A DNA stretch of 48,893 nucleotides, taken from NCBI GenBank assembly GCA_007125585.1, contig SLCY01000006.1, forward strand, positions 1 to 48,893, given 5' to 3'. The notes below the pieces were generated by a model. It was not told where the DNA came from and made no database searches. It saw only the letters and a list, made by a program, of their open reading frames with translations. This stretch comes from Bacteroidales bacterium (GTDB taxonomy: Bacteria; Bacteroidota; Bacteroidia; Bacteroidales; UBA7960). Positions 35,401 through 43,615 of the stretch are shown piece by piece. Every line of letters begins with the position of its first letter. Within the stretch, counting starts at the first letter, position 1. The translations under genes were made by a program, and so were the position numbers.

Positions 35401-35471
35401 AACAAAAGAATGATTATGGTGAAGACGGAGGCGAGCACTGGCCGCTTTATGCTTAATGATGATAGGCTCAT
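32436..35471 (-). CDS. RND efflux pump, HAE1/AcrB family
   Basis: 1011 residues with the RND layout: first membrane helix at residues 14-33, a large periplasmic porter loop, helices 2-7, a second porter loop and helices 8-12. The family landmarks are SVDPPIISVRTSYPGANSDVIE after helix 1, GLVVDDAIVMMENI with the paired aspartates of the proton relay in helix 4, and a C-terminal GLVSKNGILMVEFANQ block. It exports drugs, bile salts or solvents from the periplasm or inner membrane, driven by protons. Located between its adaptor (100 bases upstream) and its outer-membrane channel, as in a full tripartite system. Substrates unknown. Confidence 0.95.
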   Translation of the reverse strand: MSLSSLSIKRPVLASVFTIIILLFGLIGMTYLGVREFPSVDPPIISVRTSYPGANSDVIETQITEPLEQAINSVPGIRTLTSVSRQGRSNITVEFELSVDMEAAANDVRDKVAQAQRMLPRDVDPPIVSKADADASPIMFVTVESETRNLLELSEIAELTLREQLQTIPGVSGIHIWGQKRYAMRLWLDPSKMAGYSLTPLDVRNALQRENVEFPSGSIEGNTVELTIRTLGLMSTPDEFNNMIISEDNGRVVRLRDIGRAELGPENLRGIVRRDGVPLVGNAIVPQPGSNHIDITDEVYRRLAMIERDLPDDVTINIGFDNTEFIRSSINEVRNTIFIAFTLVVIIIFLFLRDWRTTIIPVLVIPVSLIGSFFIMYAAGFSINVLTLLAVVLAIGLVVDDAIVMMENIYVKIEQGMKPIEAGLAGSREIFFAIIATTITLVAVFFPIVFLEGMTGRLFREFSIVIAGAVLISSFVALSFTPMISTKILKQRVRKGRFYTHTEGFFKSLNLTYTNALDRFLSRRWMAFVILFAAAGLVVLLYSNIPGEMAPLEDRSMLTINARAPEGTTYEFMRDYIDEIALLAEELVPEREAISSMVFGGWSNVRVMLKKPRERDASQQEIADRLSVALRDKTRAIAFVNQQSTFGGRRSGRPVQYVLQAQSIDRLRDVLPAFMERANDNPVLQMADVNLRFNLPEMQIHIDRDKANAMGVSTHNIGQTLQLALSGQRFGYFFMHGKQYQVLGELSRENRNTPLDLRSLYVRNNHGDMIQLDNLVSLHEHTAPPQLYRYNRFVSATVSANLAPGRTISEGIDEMHKIADEVLDETFRTALAGDSKDYEESSSSLVFAFVLAIILIFLVLSAQFESFKDPFIVMMTVPLAITGALVFMWYFGITMNIFSQIGIIMLIGLVSKNGILMVEFANQRKQAGMQKMEAIKYAAAARFRPILMTSLSTMLGVMPLTLGFGEGAEGRMAMGVAVIGGLALSTFLTLFVVPAVYSYISTESANIKESE

Positions 35472-35571
35472 TGTCTGGTCATATAATATTTTGTTTGCGC
35501 TTTTTTATGAAAGTGGTTCACAGGACAGGCTCGCGTACCTGCCAGGATCGCCATTTGGGTTTGGCGAATCA

Positions 35572-36654
35572 TCACTCATCGTTCATGTTATTCAACACCA
35601 CGGGCAGGCCTTGCCGGAGTTGAAGCACGCCGGTCGTAAGCAATGTGTCACCGAAGGTCAGTCCGTCGAGAATCTGCACCTTGTCTTCGGTCCGGATGCC
35701 TGTCCTCACATAGATGGGCTGTGCCTGTCCGGAGCGGTAAACAAACACCCTGTCGCCTTCCATTTCGGGGATCAGTGCTTCTGAGGGGATGGCGATGGCA
35801 TCCACCGTTTCGGAAAGCTGCATGGCGATGGAAACGAACCGCCCCGGTTTAAGCTCCTCATCCACATTTTCATACAATGCACGCACCCGGATGGTACGTG
35901 TCCTTTCGTCTACTTCAGGGTTGACGGCATACACCTCTGCATCCATGGCATTGAGCACCCCGTCAACACGGAAAGAAATGGGAAAGCCGGGCGTTATCTC
36001 GCCGGCATAGCGTTCGGGGACACTAAACTCCAGCTTCAGAGGACTCAGTTTGATCAGCCGGGCAAGGCGTGTGTTGGGCGATGCATAGCTCCCTTCACTC
36101 AGGTAACGCAACCCGACGATACCGTCAAAAGGTGCACGGACTTCTGTTTCAGCAATGCGGGCCTCAAGCAGTTCAATGTCGGCATCCAGTGTCTCAAGCT
36201 CCGTAACCGCCTGATCATATGCTTCCTGGCTTATGGCATCCCGTTCCAGCAAGCTGCGCTGGCGAAACTCCCGCTCCACCAAAAGCCTGCGCTGGGCCTG
36301 CAGCTTTTGAAGCTGTGCCTGCAGGTGCCTGTCATTCATCTTTGCCAGCAAATCCCCCTCCTGTACATGAGACCCTTCCTGAAAATAAATTCCCACCACC
36401 TTGCCACTGGTCTCAAACGCCAGATCCACTTCCTCATCAGGAAGCAGGGTGCCGGTACTCCTCACTTCATCCCGGATAGACTCGGGCAACAGAACATGGC
36501 CACTGACACTCAGCGAAGGCCGCTGCCGGGGCTGAAAGGAAGTTTCATCAGAAGATGACCCCTGTAACAAAGGCCTGACCTTAGGATAGGCGATCACCCC
36601 GACCAATAAGGCCAGAATGGCAAGATTCACGAAAAAACGAACGTTCTTGTTCAT
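35572..36654 (-). CDS. Periplasmic adaptor (membrane fusion protein) of the RND pump
   Basis: 360 residues. A single N-terminal membrane helix (NLAILALLVGVIA) without a lipobox anchors it to the inner membrane. Domains in order: lipoyl half (SGKVVGIYFQEGSHVQEGDLLAKMND), helical hairpin of about 70 residues (RHLQAQLQKL to RIAETEVRAP), second lipoyl half (APFDGIVGLRYLSEG), beta-barrel with LKLEFSVPER and membrane-proximal region. It links the RND pump to the TolC-like channel. First gene of the leftward efflux operon. Confidence 0.93.
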   Translation of the reverse strand: MNKNVRFFVNLAILALLVGVIAYPKVRPLLQGSSSDETSFQPRQRPSLSVSGHVLLPESIRDEVRSTGTLLPDEEVDLAFETSGKVVGIYFQEGSHVQEGDLLAKMNDRHLQAQLQKLQAQRRLLVEREFRQRSLLERDAISQEAYDQAVTELETLDADIELLEARIAETEVRAPFDGIVGLRYLSEGSYASPNTRLARLIKLSPLKLEFSVPERYAGEITPGFPISFRVDGVLNAMDAEVYAVNPEVDERTRTIRVRALYENVDEELKPGRFVSIAMQLSETVDAIAIPSEALIPEMEGDRVFVYRSGQAQPIYVRTGIRTEDKVQILDGLTFGDTLLTTGVLQLRQGLPVVLNNMNDE

Positions 36655-36704
36655 TGAAAAAAGCTATGATGTACAACAAATGGTTTTGTGTTTATGATAA
36701 AACA

Positions 36705-36757
36705 GGGTCCACTTTGCATTTTTGAGGATCTCAAAATGGCCGACCGAAAAAGGACCC
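36705..36757 (-). repeat. Concentric inverted repeats in the efflux operon leader
   Basis: The inner dyad is CATTTTTGAG (36717-36726), spacer GAT, CTCAAAATG (36730-36738), with one bulged T. The outer dyad is GGGTCC (36705-36710) and GGACCC (36752-36757). The arms are centred almost on the same point, so a long imperfect hairpin is possible in the RNA, about 50-100 bases before the adaptor start. As DNA, the inner dyad is of a size bound by TetR-type repressors of efflux pumps. No regulator gene is present next to it. Confidence 0.45.
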
Positions 36758-36870
36758 GATCCGGCATCATAAAAAATTTTTCCTGCAGCCGCGCGCATTA
36801 TTGAATAAAAAACGTATGCATGTTGGACTGAAACAAGGAGCACAAGTTTAACGCACCAAACGAAACAATA

Positions 36871-36878
36871 CAAAAATA
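36871..36878 (-). promoter_or_regulatory. Possible -7 box of the RND efflux operon
   Basis: TATTTTTG on the minus strand, with a TTG 17 bases upstream, a shorter spacer than usual. If real, the leader would be about 210 bases and contain the dyad at 36705-36757. Confidence 0.35.
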
Positions 36879-36909
36879 ATCCAAATACATAAACACAATT
36901 TTTTACAAA

Positions 36910-36941
36910 TTGTTTTCTTTCCTTGAGATACAATATATTTG
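36910..36941 (+). promoter_or_regulatory. Promoter of the membrane-lipid operon
   Basis: TTG at 36910-36912, 21 bases, then TATATTTG at 36934-36941, a perfect -7 match. Transcription would start near 36947, about 75 bases before the GTG start of the first gene. Confidence 0.6.
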
Positions 36942-37021
36942 TTTTTATAACCATCATTTTGTTTATTTGCAAATTTTCCGTGCCCAACAATTAGAGGTTC
37001 TGGATCATTATCCGTTACGAA

Positions 37022-37591
37022 GTGCAGATAAAAGAAAAGCTAACCATCCCCAACTTACTGTCATTTTACCGGTTACTGGCCTTTCCGGTAATATTGTTCC
37101 TTGCCCTGGCAGGCCATAAACAAGCTTTTGCGGTGTTGATCATCATCAACCTTGTAACCGATGTGCTCGACGGAATGATTGCCAGGTTGATGAAGCAACA
37201 GTCAGAGTTCGGTGCCCGGTTGGATTCCATTGCCGACATGGGAACCTATTTCCTTGTTTTTCTTGGCATCTGGTTTTTCAAAAGGGCCGACTTTGCCCCG
37301 CATGTGGTGAGCTTCTCTGTTTTTATCGGCCTGCTTATCGGTGCACTGGTACTGTCACTCATAAGGTTTGGCAGGTTTCCAAGCCTTCACCTTTATTCGT
37401 GGAAGATCGGCGGATACATCCAGGGTACTTTCTTTTTTACCTTATTCGCATTCGGCTTTTTTACCCCCTTCTATTATGTCATGGTCATCTGGGGGATATT
37501 GGCTTTTCTGGAACACATCATTATACAGCTCATCATTCCCAAAATGCGGTCGAATGTCAAAGGCCTTTACTGGGTACTGAAAGGTGATTGA
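37022..37591 (+). CDS. CDP-alcohol phosphatidyltransferase, GTG start
   Basis: 189 residues. The CDP-alcohol phosphotransferase motif DG-x2-AR-x8-G-x3-D-x3-D is complete: from DGMIAR through [11 protein letters not shown] (about residues 54-76). Five to six membrane helices. GTG at 37022 is used because an in-frame stop lies 30 bases upstream, no ATG intervenes, and the family start ([11 protein letters not shown]) follows at once. Products could be phosphatidylglycerol phosphate, phosphatidylserine or another headgroup; the motif does not tell. It leads a three-gene run with cdsA and a lipid-kinase-like gene. Confidence 0.85.
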   Translation: MQIKEKLTIPNLLSFYRLLAFPVILFLALAGHKQAFAVLIIINLVTDVLDGMIARLMKQQSEFGARLDSIADMGTYFLVFLGIWFFKRADFAPHVVSFSVFIGLLIGALVLSLIRFGRFPSLHLYSWKIGGYIQGTFFFTLFAFGFFTPFYYVMVIWGILAFLEHIIIQLIIPKMRSNVKGLYWVLKGD

Positions 37592-37661
37592 GGCACAGGG
37601 GGCGGATCAGGCATCTCCCGCTACATCAAAACACCATCATCAACAGCCGGCAGGAAACATC

Positions 37662-38390
37662 ATGGAACAAACCCTTTACCTAATCATACTTGGCTATTTC
37701 ATTCTCGGTGGCTTAGCCTTTGCCCTGATCAGCAAGGGCAAAAGCAAAGAAAAGAAGAGCGAGACCCTTGCAAAATACCTGACCTATTTTGTGATCATCC
37801 ACGTCCTCTTTGCAAGCATTTATTTCGGTCCGCCGTATTTCTCATTTCTGGCGATATTGATTGTCATTGTGGGTTATTATGAGCTGATAAAGGTCAACCG
37901 GCAAAAAGGCCCTCATCCCAGGCAACATTTTTTCCCTGTTTCATTCATTGTATATACTTTGCTGGCAATACCTTTTCTGCTTTTCAGTTTTTCGGACCAG
38001 GGGCCTTTGTATTTCGTTTTTGTGGTGGTCACTGTCTTTGATGCATTCAGCCAGATATGCGGCCAGTTGCTGGGTGGCAGCAGGTTGATCCCTTCTGTCA
38101 GTCCGCGCAAGACGATCGCCGGATTGGCCGGGGGTGTGGTCATTGCGCTCATTACGGCGGGCTTTGTCAGGGAGTTGGTCAATGCCGGATGGGGGTCTGC
38201 CTTGGTTATTTCAGGAATCATCGTTATCTTTGCATTATCGGGGGACCTTTTGGCATCTTACTACAAGAGGCAGTTCGTCGTGAAGGACTTCGGCAGCTTA
38301 TTGCCCGGACACGGGGGTTTCCTTGACCGGTTTGACAGTCTGATACCCGGAGGCGCTGCCATGTATATCTTAAACAGCATTGTAACATGA
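37662..38390 (+). CDS. cdsA: Phosphatidate cytidylyltransferase
   Basis: 242 residues from ATG 37662; an earlier in-frame GTG at 37584 overlaps the previous gene and is less likely. The CdsA signature is clear near the C-terminus: [20 protein letters not shown] followed by GFLDRFDS. The polar SPRKTIAG stretch is the other conserved site. About seven to eight membrane helices. It makes CDP-diacylglycerol, the substrate of the transferase encoded just upstream. Its stop overlaps the start of the next gene (ATGA at 38387), so the genes are translated together. Confidence 0.9.
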   Translation: MEQTLYLIILGYFILGGLAFALISKGKSKEKKSETLAKYLTYFVIIHVLFASIYFGPPYFSFLAILIVIVGYYELIKVNRQKGPHPRQHFFPVSFIVYTLLAIPFLLFSFSDQGPLYFVFVVVTVFDAFSQICGQLLGGSRLIPSVSPRKTIAGLAGGVVIALITAGFVRELVNAGWGSALVISGIIVIFALSGDLLASYYKRQFVVKDFGSLLPGHGGFLDRFDSLIPGGAAMYILNSIVT

Positions 38391-39058
38391 GCCAGGAGTT
38401 TTTCTTTACAATCCTTTACACCATTGCTTTTGTGGCCATCCTCGCCACCGGCGAGATACTCCATTCCATTCTCAGGGTAAAAACAGAGTACACCAGGAAA
38501 TTCGCCCACAGCAGTGCATCTTTGCTGTCCCTTACCTTCCCCTTGATTTATGATTCCTATGAATATGTGTTGGTCATGGGCATCATTTTCTTCGTGGTGC
38601 TGGCTGTAGCCGAGCACCGCCATTTGCTGCGGTCAATCAACGACATATCCAGAAAGTCATACGGCGGGATACTGCTGCCGGTGGCCATCGCAGGTGCCTT
38701 TGTTGTATCGGTGTGGCTCAATGATGCCAAACTGTTCATCATCCCCATCCTCATCCTCGGTGTGAGTGACTCCCTTGCAGGGATTACAGGGGTGTTCTTT
38801 GGCAAAAAATTACGCAAGATCATGGTCTATAAGCTGCAATTGAACAAGACCTATCTGGGCAGCACTGTATTTTTTTGTACCTCCCTTGTGATTTCCATTT
38901 ATACGCTTCACTGGTTTTTAGGCAATTACGACACCAGGACCATCATGGCGGCCATATCCGTGGCTGCCGGGGCTGCCCTGGTGGAAGCATTCAGTGCAAA
39001 AGGGCTGGACAACTTCACTGTTCCGCTTACCACCCTGCTCATTTTGACGATGTTTTAA
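38387..39058 (+). CDS. Dolichol/phytol kinase-like membrane protein (SEC59/VTE5 superfamily)
   Basis: 223 residues, six to seven membrane helices. Shared features with CTP-dependent polyprenol and phytol kinases, relatives of CdsA, are [11 protein letters not shown] near residue 37, [29 protein letters not shown] (the KTxxGS site) and [11 protein letters not shown] near the end. Its known relatives phosphorylate dolichol, phytol or diacylglycerol. Position directly after cdsA, with a four-base overlap, suggests a role in lipid recycling, for example returning diacylglycerol or a polyprenol to the phosphorylated pool. Substrate is not determinable from sequence. Confidence 0.72.
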   Translation: MSQEFFFTILYTIAFVAILATGEILHSILRVKTEYTRKFAHSSASLLSLTFPLIYDSYEYVLVMGIIFFVVLAVAEHRHLLRSINDISRKSYGGILLPVAIAGAFVVSVWLNDAKLFIIPILILGVSDSLAGITGVFFGKKLRKIMVYKLQLNKTYLGSTVFFCTSLVISIYTLHWFLGNYDTRTIMAAISVAAGAALVEAFSAKGLDNFTVPLTTLLILTMF

Positions 39059-39251
39059 CAAAGGACCGTTCAATATGGATGCAATACGGCTGGCAGGGAC
39101 TCAACCGGAAGAACATGTTGCCTTGTTCGACTGTCGCAGACTCCGGGTTTTGTCGTTCGTATCCCTGGTCCTGAACACGATGAAACAATATACATTCTGT
39201 CCCGTTCAATCCCATCAGCTGAACAATCAATGAACAACAAATTGAATAATA

Positions 39252-42200
39252 ATGCATATATCTGGCAGGTTCCGAAAAAAGCACCAATTAACCGATGATT
39301 TGTTCACCTCTGACGGCAGGCTTCTTTTCTCCGACTTTCCGGCGATTCGCCGTTTTGTATACCGGTTAAACAGTGGTGCCCAACCCAACGAACAGATATA
39401 TCCCGGTGAAATGCGGGCCTCTGCTTTGCTGCAGGACATATACGAGCATATGCTTCGAGCCTATGAACAAACGATTCAAAGAGATGTGTTCTCTGAGGCC
39501 AGGGTCTTCGTGGGAGAAAAGCTTGGTGCCAGCCGCCTTTATTCTTTGGCAGAGGATCTCACCACAACATTTCCGCCGGCTAACGTCTTTTCAGGCAAGC
39601 TGAGTGCCGGGCAGTACCTTGCCGAAACCACCCAGGGCCGTTCACACCTTGAAAGGGCCATAGAGAAAGCGATGCTTCTGTCATTGGCCAACGAAAACCC
39701 GGCCAACAAAAACCTGAAAAAGCTTTTCAACAAACGGCTCCTCAGGGATCCGGGACGTTTCGACCTCCTGGTCGACGCACTGGAGGGGTTTTATGATACG
39801 CTTCCGCCGTTTGGCAGGGAGAATAAGGACATGCTCTCCTTGTTAAGGATGCCGTTCCGAACATCGCCCGATGACCTCAATGCCCAGCTTGACTATGTTA
39901 TGGCCCACTGGAAGGAGTTCCTTCCTGAGGCGTTGATTTTACAGATACTGCAGGGGAAGGATCTGATGAAGGAAGACCTGATGATGGGTGCACAGCCGGG
40001 CGGGGGCCCGTTTCCGACTGTTGTTCCTGCATACCGTAACAAAGGGCAACGTACCGAAATGCGTCTTGGCAAGTCGGGCTACGATGCAGCAAAATCAGCG
40101 TTTGATGATTATGAGGAAACCGAACGTTTCACCCCCGACACCCATTGGATGCCACAGGTGGTGCTGATCGCGAAAAATGCCTATGTATGGTTGGATCAGC
40201 TGTCGACAAAATACCAGCGCGACATAAGCCGTCTCGACCAGATCCCTGATGAAGCGCTGGATCAGCTGGCCAGGTGGCACTTCAACGGATTGTGGCTTAT
40301 CGGCATCTGGGAGAGAAGCAAGGCCTCAAAGAAGATCAAACACCTGATGGGGAACCGGGATGCCATCTCATCGGCTTATGCCCTTTTTGATTATGAGGTT
40401 GCCGATGACCTGGGTGGTGAACAGGCCTACCGGAACCTCAATGAAAGGGCCCGTCAAAGAGGGCTTCGCCTGGCAAGCGACATGGTGCCCAACCACACCG
40501 GCATCTATTCAAAATGGATGATCGAACATCCGGATTATTTTATCCAGTCCAAAACACCACCTTTTCCGGGGTATTCATTCACCGGAGAGAACCTGTCCGA
40601 CCACCCCCACATTGAGCTCCGCATCGAAGACGGCTATTACAATAAAACCGATGCCGCCGTGGTGTTACAGCGAATCGACAGGCAAACAGACGACATCCGG
40701 TATATCTATCACGGCAACGACGGCACCATGATGCCCTGGAACGACACCGCACAGCTCGATATGATCAAGGCAGAAGTCAGGGAGGCAGTGATGCGGAAGA
40801 TCTTTGATGTGGCAGGTAAATTTTCCATCATCCGGTTTGATGCCGCCATGACACTGGCGAAGAAACATTTCGCCAGGTTATGGTACCCCCGTCCGGGAAC
40901 CGGTGGCGACATCCCCTCAAGGGCGGAACATGCAATGACAAAAGAAGCTTTTGACGCATTGTTCCCGGTGGAGTTCTGGCGCGAAACCGTGGACCGTATC
41001 AACCGTGACCTGCCTGAGACACTTCTTCTGGCGGAGGCATTCTGGTTCATGGAGGGCTACTTTGTAAGGACTTTGGGGATGCACAGAGTCTATAATTCAG
41101 CCTTCATGCACATGCTGAAGAACGAAGAAAATGAAAAATACAGAGACCTGATTACCAACACCTTGGAGTTTGAGCCGGAGATATTGAAACGCTACGTCAA
41201 CTTCATGAGCAACCCTGACGAACAAACGGCCATCAGGCAGTTCGGCACAGGCGACAAATATTTCGGCATATGTGTTTTGATGAACACCCTGCCCGGCCTC
41301 CCCATGTTTGCCCACGGCCAGATCGAAGGCTTTACTGAAAAATACGGGATGGAATACCAGCGGGCCTATTATCATGAAAAGCCAAACCAGTGGCTTATAG
41401 AAAAGCATGAAAGGGAGATCTTTCCGCTTGCGGGAAAACGATACCTCTTCAGCGAGGTGAAGCATTTCCATCTCTACGACTATATCGATCATGAGGGCCG
41501 CATCAATGAGAACGTCTTTGCTTATACCAACCGTTACGGCGATGAAAAAGCCCTCATCCTGTTCAACAACAAATATGAGATTGCCAGCGGGAGGATCCAC
41601 AAGGGGGCACCCAGACTGTCGGGCAGCGGACAAAATAAAAAACTGATCGCCGTCTCACTGGCAGAGGCACTTGACATGAAAGATGCAGGGGATGTCTTCT
41701 ATCACGCCTGTGAACAAATTTCCGGACAGGAGTTTCTTTTCCGTGGGAAAGATATTCATGAGGGAGGCCTTCATTGGGTATTGCAGGGGTTTGAATACCG
41801 GGTCTTTTTGTCTTTCAGGGAGTTAAAGGATAGCGACGGAAGCCTGGGCTCATTGTATGGCACACTGCAGGGTCAGGGGATGCACAACCTGGAAGAATCA
41901 CTGGCGCTACAAAAGCTGGGTCACCTGCATCGTGCTTTTGAGCAAGTATTTGATCACAATGCCATACATGGGTTGATTGAAAAAGAGATCAGGGCCGGCA
42001 AACATGAAGCACAAACAAACGGCAGAAAACAGTTGTGCAACAATTTCCGCGAGTTTGCCAGCATGGCCTGCACGGCACTCGGCATACCGGACACATCAAC
42101 AAGGCTTGGTGAAATTTTTTCTGACAACCTGGACAGCATTGCGAGGGCCATGCAATTCCTGAACAGTTCATCCGGCGGGGGTACATCAATGTTTTCAGGC

Positions 42201-42782
42201 ACAGCTTATCAGTCGACCGAAGAGATGATGGTCCTTTCCAGCACCAATAGCTACCGCGAAAACACCATCCTGCTCATTGCACACTTTGTTTTACAGTCAG
42301 TAAAAGAGATGGGGCCGGCAAATGATGGAACGGATCCGGCAGAAAAACTCCTGCTTGACTGGCCACTGACAACGGTGTTGAAACAAACCGGACGCAGCAA
42401 TACAGATATTTCAAACGACAAGGAGTTGATAAAAATACTGTCGAAATACGGGTCAGATGCCCTCGATTTCACATACAAAACCCTTGTTAAAGATATGTCT
42501 GACGACTCTTCTGTAAGACAATATCTTGGTGTAAACCAGCACGAAGGCACCTGGTATTACAGCAAAGAACAGTTTCAAAGTTTGACCAGGTGGCTGTTCT
42601 CCATCGCCAACCTGTCCTTGTTCAGGAAAAAAACAAAACCGGTGGTCAGCAAGCGTGCATTGCCGGGGGCAGTAAAACGAGCTGTCCGCTCGCTCCTGGA
42701 GATAACCGAACTTTCTGACCAGGCTGGTTACCGGTTGCAAAAGCTCTCTGATAGCGTGGGGATCAAAGACAATGATTCATGA
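39252..42782 (+). CDS. Large cytoplasmic GH13 alpha-amylase family protein with unassigned flanking regions
   Basis: 1176 residues, no signal peptide. The central third is a GH13 barrel: region I SDMVPNHTG (D410, H415), nucleophile RFDAAMTLA (D530), acid/base LLAEAFW (E595), and third carboxylate in MSNPDEQ (D656), where most relatives have HD. The first about 320 residues are mainly helical, without recognised motifs, and precede TPDTHWMPQVVLI. The C-terminal about 330 residues (from LGSLYGTLQG) are again helical and unassigned. It should act on internal alpha-glucans, by hydrolysis or transfer; GlgE- or amylosucrase-like activity cannot be excluded. No other glycogen genes are next to it. 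Confidence 0.8.
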   Translation: MHISGRFRKKHQLTDDLFTSDGRLLFSDFPAIRRFVYRLNSGAQPNEQIYPGEMRASALLQDIYEHMLRAYEQTIQRDVFSEARVFVGEKLGASRLYSLAEDLTTTFPPANVFSGKLSAGQYLAETTQGRSHLERAIEKAMLLSLANENPANKNLKKLFNKRLLRDPGRFDLLVDALEGFYDTLPPFGRENKDMLSLLRMPFRTSPDDLNAQLDYVMAHWKEFLPEALILQILQGKDLMKEDLMMGAQPGGGPFPTVVPAYRNKGQRTEMRLGKSGYDAAKSAFDDYEETERFTPDTHWMPQVVLIAKNAYVWLDQLSTKYQRDISRLDQIPDEALDQLARWHFNGLWLIGIWERSKASKKIKHLMGNRDAISSAYALFDYEVADDLGGEQAYRNLNERARQRGLRLASDMVPNHTGIYSKWMIEHPDYFIQSKTPPFPGYSFTGENLSDHPHIELRIEDGYYNKTDAAVVLQRIDRQTDDIRYIYHGNDGTMMPWNDTAQLDMIKAEVREAVMRKIFDVAGKFSIIRFDAAMTLAKKHFARLWYPRPGTGGDIPSRAEHAMTKEAFDALFPVEFWRETVDRINRDLPETLLLAEAFWFMEGYFVRTLGMHRVYNSAFMHMLKNEENEKYRDLITNTLEFEPEILKRYVNFMSNPDEQTAIRQFGTGDKYFGICVLMNTLPGLPMFAHGQIEGFTEKYGMEYQRAYYHEKPNQWLIEKHEREIFPLAGKRYLFSEVKHFHLYDYIDHEGRINENVFAYTNRYGDEKALILFNNKYEIASGRIHKGAPRLSGSGQNKKLIAVSLAEALDMKDAGDVFYHACEQISGQEFLFRGKDIHEGGLHWVLQGFEYRVFLSFRELKDSDGSLGSLYGTLQGQGMHNLEESLALQKLGHLHRAFEQVFDHNAIHGLIEKEIRAGKHEAQTNGRKQLCNNFREFASMACTALGIPDTSTRLGEIFSDNLDSIARAMQFLNSSSGGGTSMFSGTAYQSTEEMMVLSSTNSYRENTILLIAHFVLQSVKEMGPANDGTDPAEKLLLDWPLTTVLKQTGRSNTDISNDKELIKILSKYGSDALDFTYKTLVKDMSDDSSVRQYLGVNQHEGTWYYSKEQFQSLTRWLFSIANLSLFRKKTKPVVSKRALPGAVKRAVRSLLEITELSDQAGYRLQKLSDSVGIKDNDS

Positions 42783-42841
42783 TAATATCCGCTCCCTGGT
42801 CCCAGACCGTCACGACAGGTTGATATGCCAGGTTTGGCCTG

Positions 42842-43411
42842 TTAAATTGGTTCGGTCAGGTCAAAGTCGGCCTGGAAGACAATGTCACCATCGTACAGCA
42901 ACCTGTAGGAGAAGGTGGTCATCTCTTCATCCATAACGATCTGCCATTCACGGCCATATTCCCCTTCGAGCAATTCTCTTGAATAATCGTCTTTGGGGAA
43001 ATACTGTTCATGTGCTGTCCCCTTGCCATCAGCATAGCCGCCATAGAGGGTCTGTGCTTCAGGCGTACCGTCAGGATACCTGTGGTCGTGGCGAAAACGA
43101 AGCCTGCCGTCTTCCACAAGGAACATCCATGTCCGGGATGTGTCATCTGACAGGTGAAAAGGGATATGCACCTCTTCTTCCTCGCATACAGTTACGTGCA
43201 TAACGAAATCCAAATGTGCCCAGCTGTCGCGTCCATCGGCCATATAGGTCTCTTCTCCCCTGAATGACTGCCCGCACAAACTGGCCAGGTTGTCCATAAA
43301 CCCACGTTCTTCCTGAGTCAACTGCTTTTCATCGCGGGTTTCCCGCGGCGCCTGCCCGCATCCCAACAAAAAAAACGCGGCGGTTAAACCAATAAAAAAA
43401 ATTCTGTACAT
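42842..43411 (-). CDS. Lipoprotein of unknown function
   Basis: 189 residues from ATG 43411. The reading frame is open further upstream, but the ATG here starts a classic lipoprotein signal: hydrophobic IFFIGLTAAFFLLGC with Cys18 to be lipidated. The mature part is acidic and looks beta-rich: WAHLDFVMHVTVCEEEEVHIPFH, TWMFLVEDGRLRFRHDH, EWQIVMDEEMTTFSYRLLYDGDIVFQADFDL. No known domain recognised. It is convergent with the GH13 gene and divergent from the GIN-domain genes. Likely anchored in the outer or inner membrane, facing the periplasm or surface. Confidence 0.7.
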   Translation of the reverse strand: MYRIFFIGLTAAFFLLGCGQAPRETRDEKQLTQEERGFMDNLASLCGQSFRGEETYMADGRDSWAHLDFVMHVTVCEEEEVHIPFHLSDDTSRTWMFLVEDGRLRFRHDHRYPDGTPEAQTLYGGYADGKGTAHEQYFPKDDYSRELLEGEYGREWQIVMDEEMTTFSYRLLYDGDIVFQADFDLTEPI

Positions 43412-43615
43412 GATGGTGTGTCTTTTGTTAATGAATGATTCGACATGCGAATTTACCATTTTTTTGTTTTTATCCTGTAACATTTCTTCTGCCGTTGTCG
43501 TCATACAACCATCCAAAAAAAACTAGCGTTGACATGACAGACACTAGATGCTGGGCAACATAAAAGCCGACAGTTAAAAACAATCAATAACAACAAGTCA
43601 TTTAAAACAAAAGCA

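Larger units (their letters stand above)
36655..37021. other. AT-rich divergent intergenic region (367 bases)
   Basis: Separates the efflux operon (leftward) from the membrane-lipid operon (rightward). Near the right end it holds a good rightward promoter (36910-36941). At 36871-36878 is a minus-strand TATTTTTG, which could be a -7 box for the efflux operon but would leave a long leader of over 200 bases. Within that leader lies the extended dyad at 36705-36757. No tRNA or credible protein gene was found here. Confidence 0.6.

Noticed and set aside
36664-36990. Minus-strand open frame of 108 codons with hydrophobic stretches upstream of the efflux adaptor
   Set aside because: The region is AT-rich, holds the opposing lipid-operon promoter and the dyad, and the translation has irregular composition. 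It does not resemble a TetR-type or other regulator.
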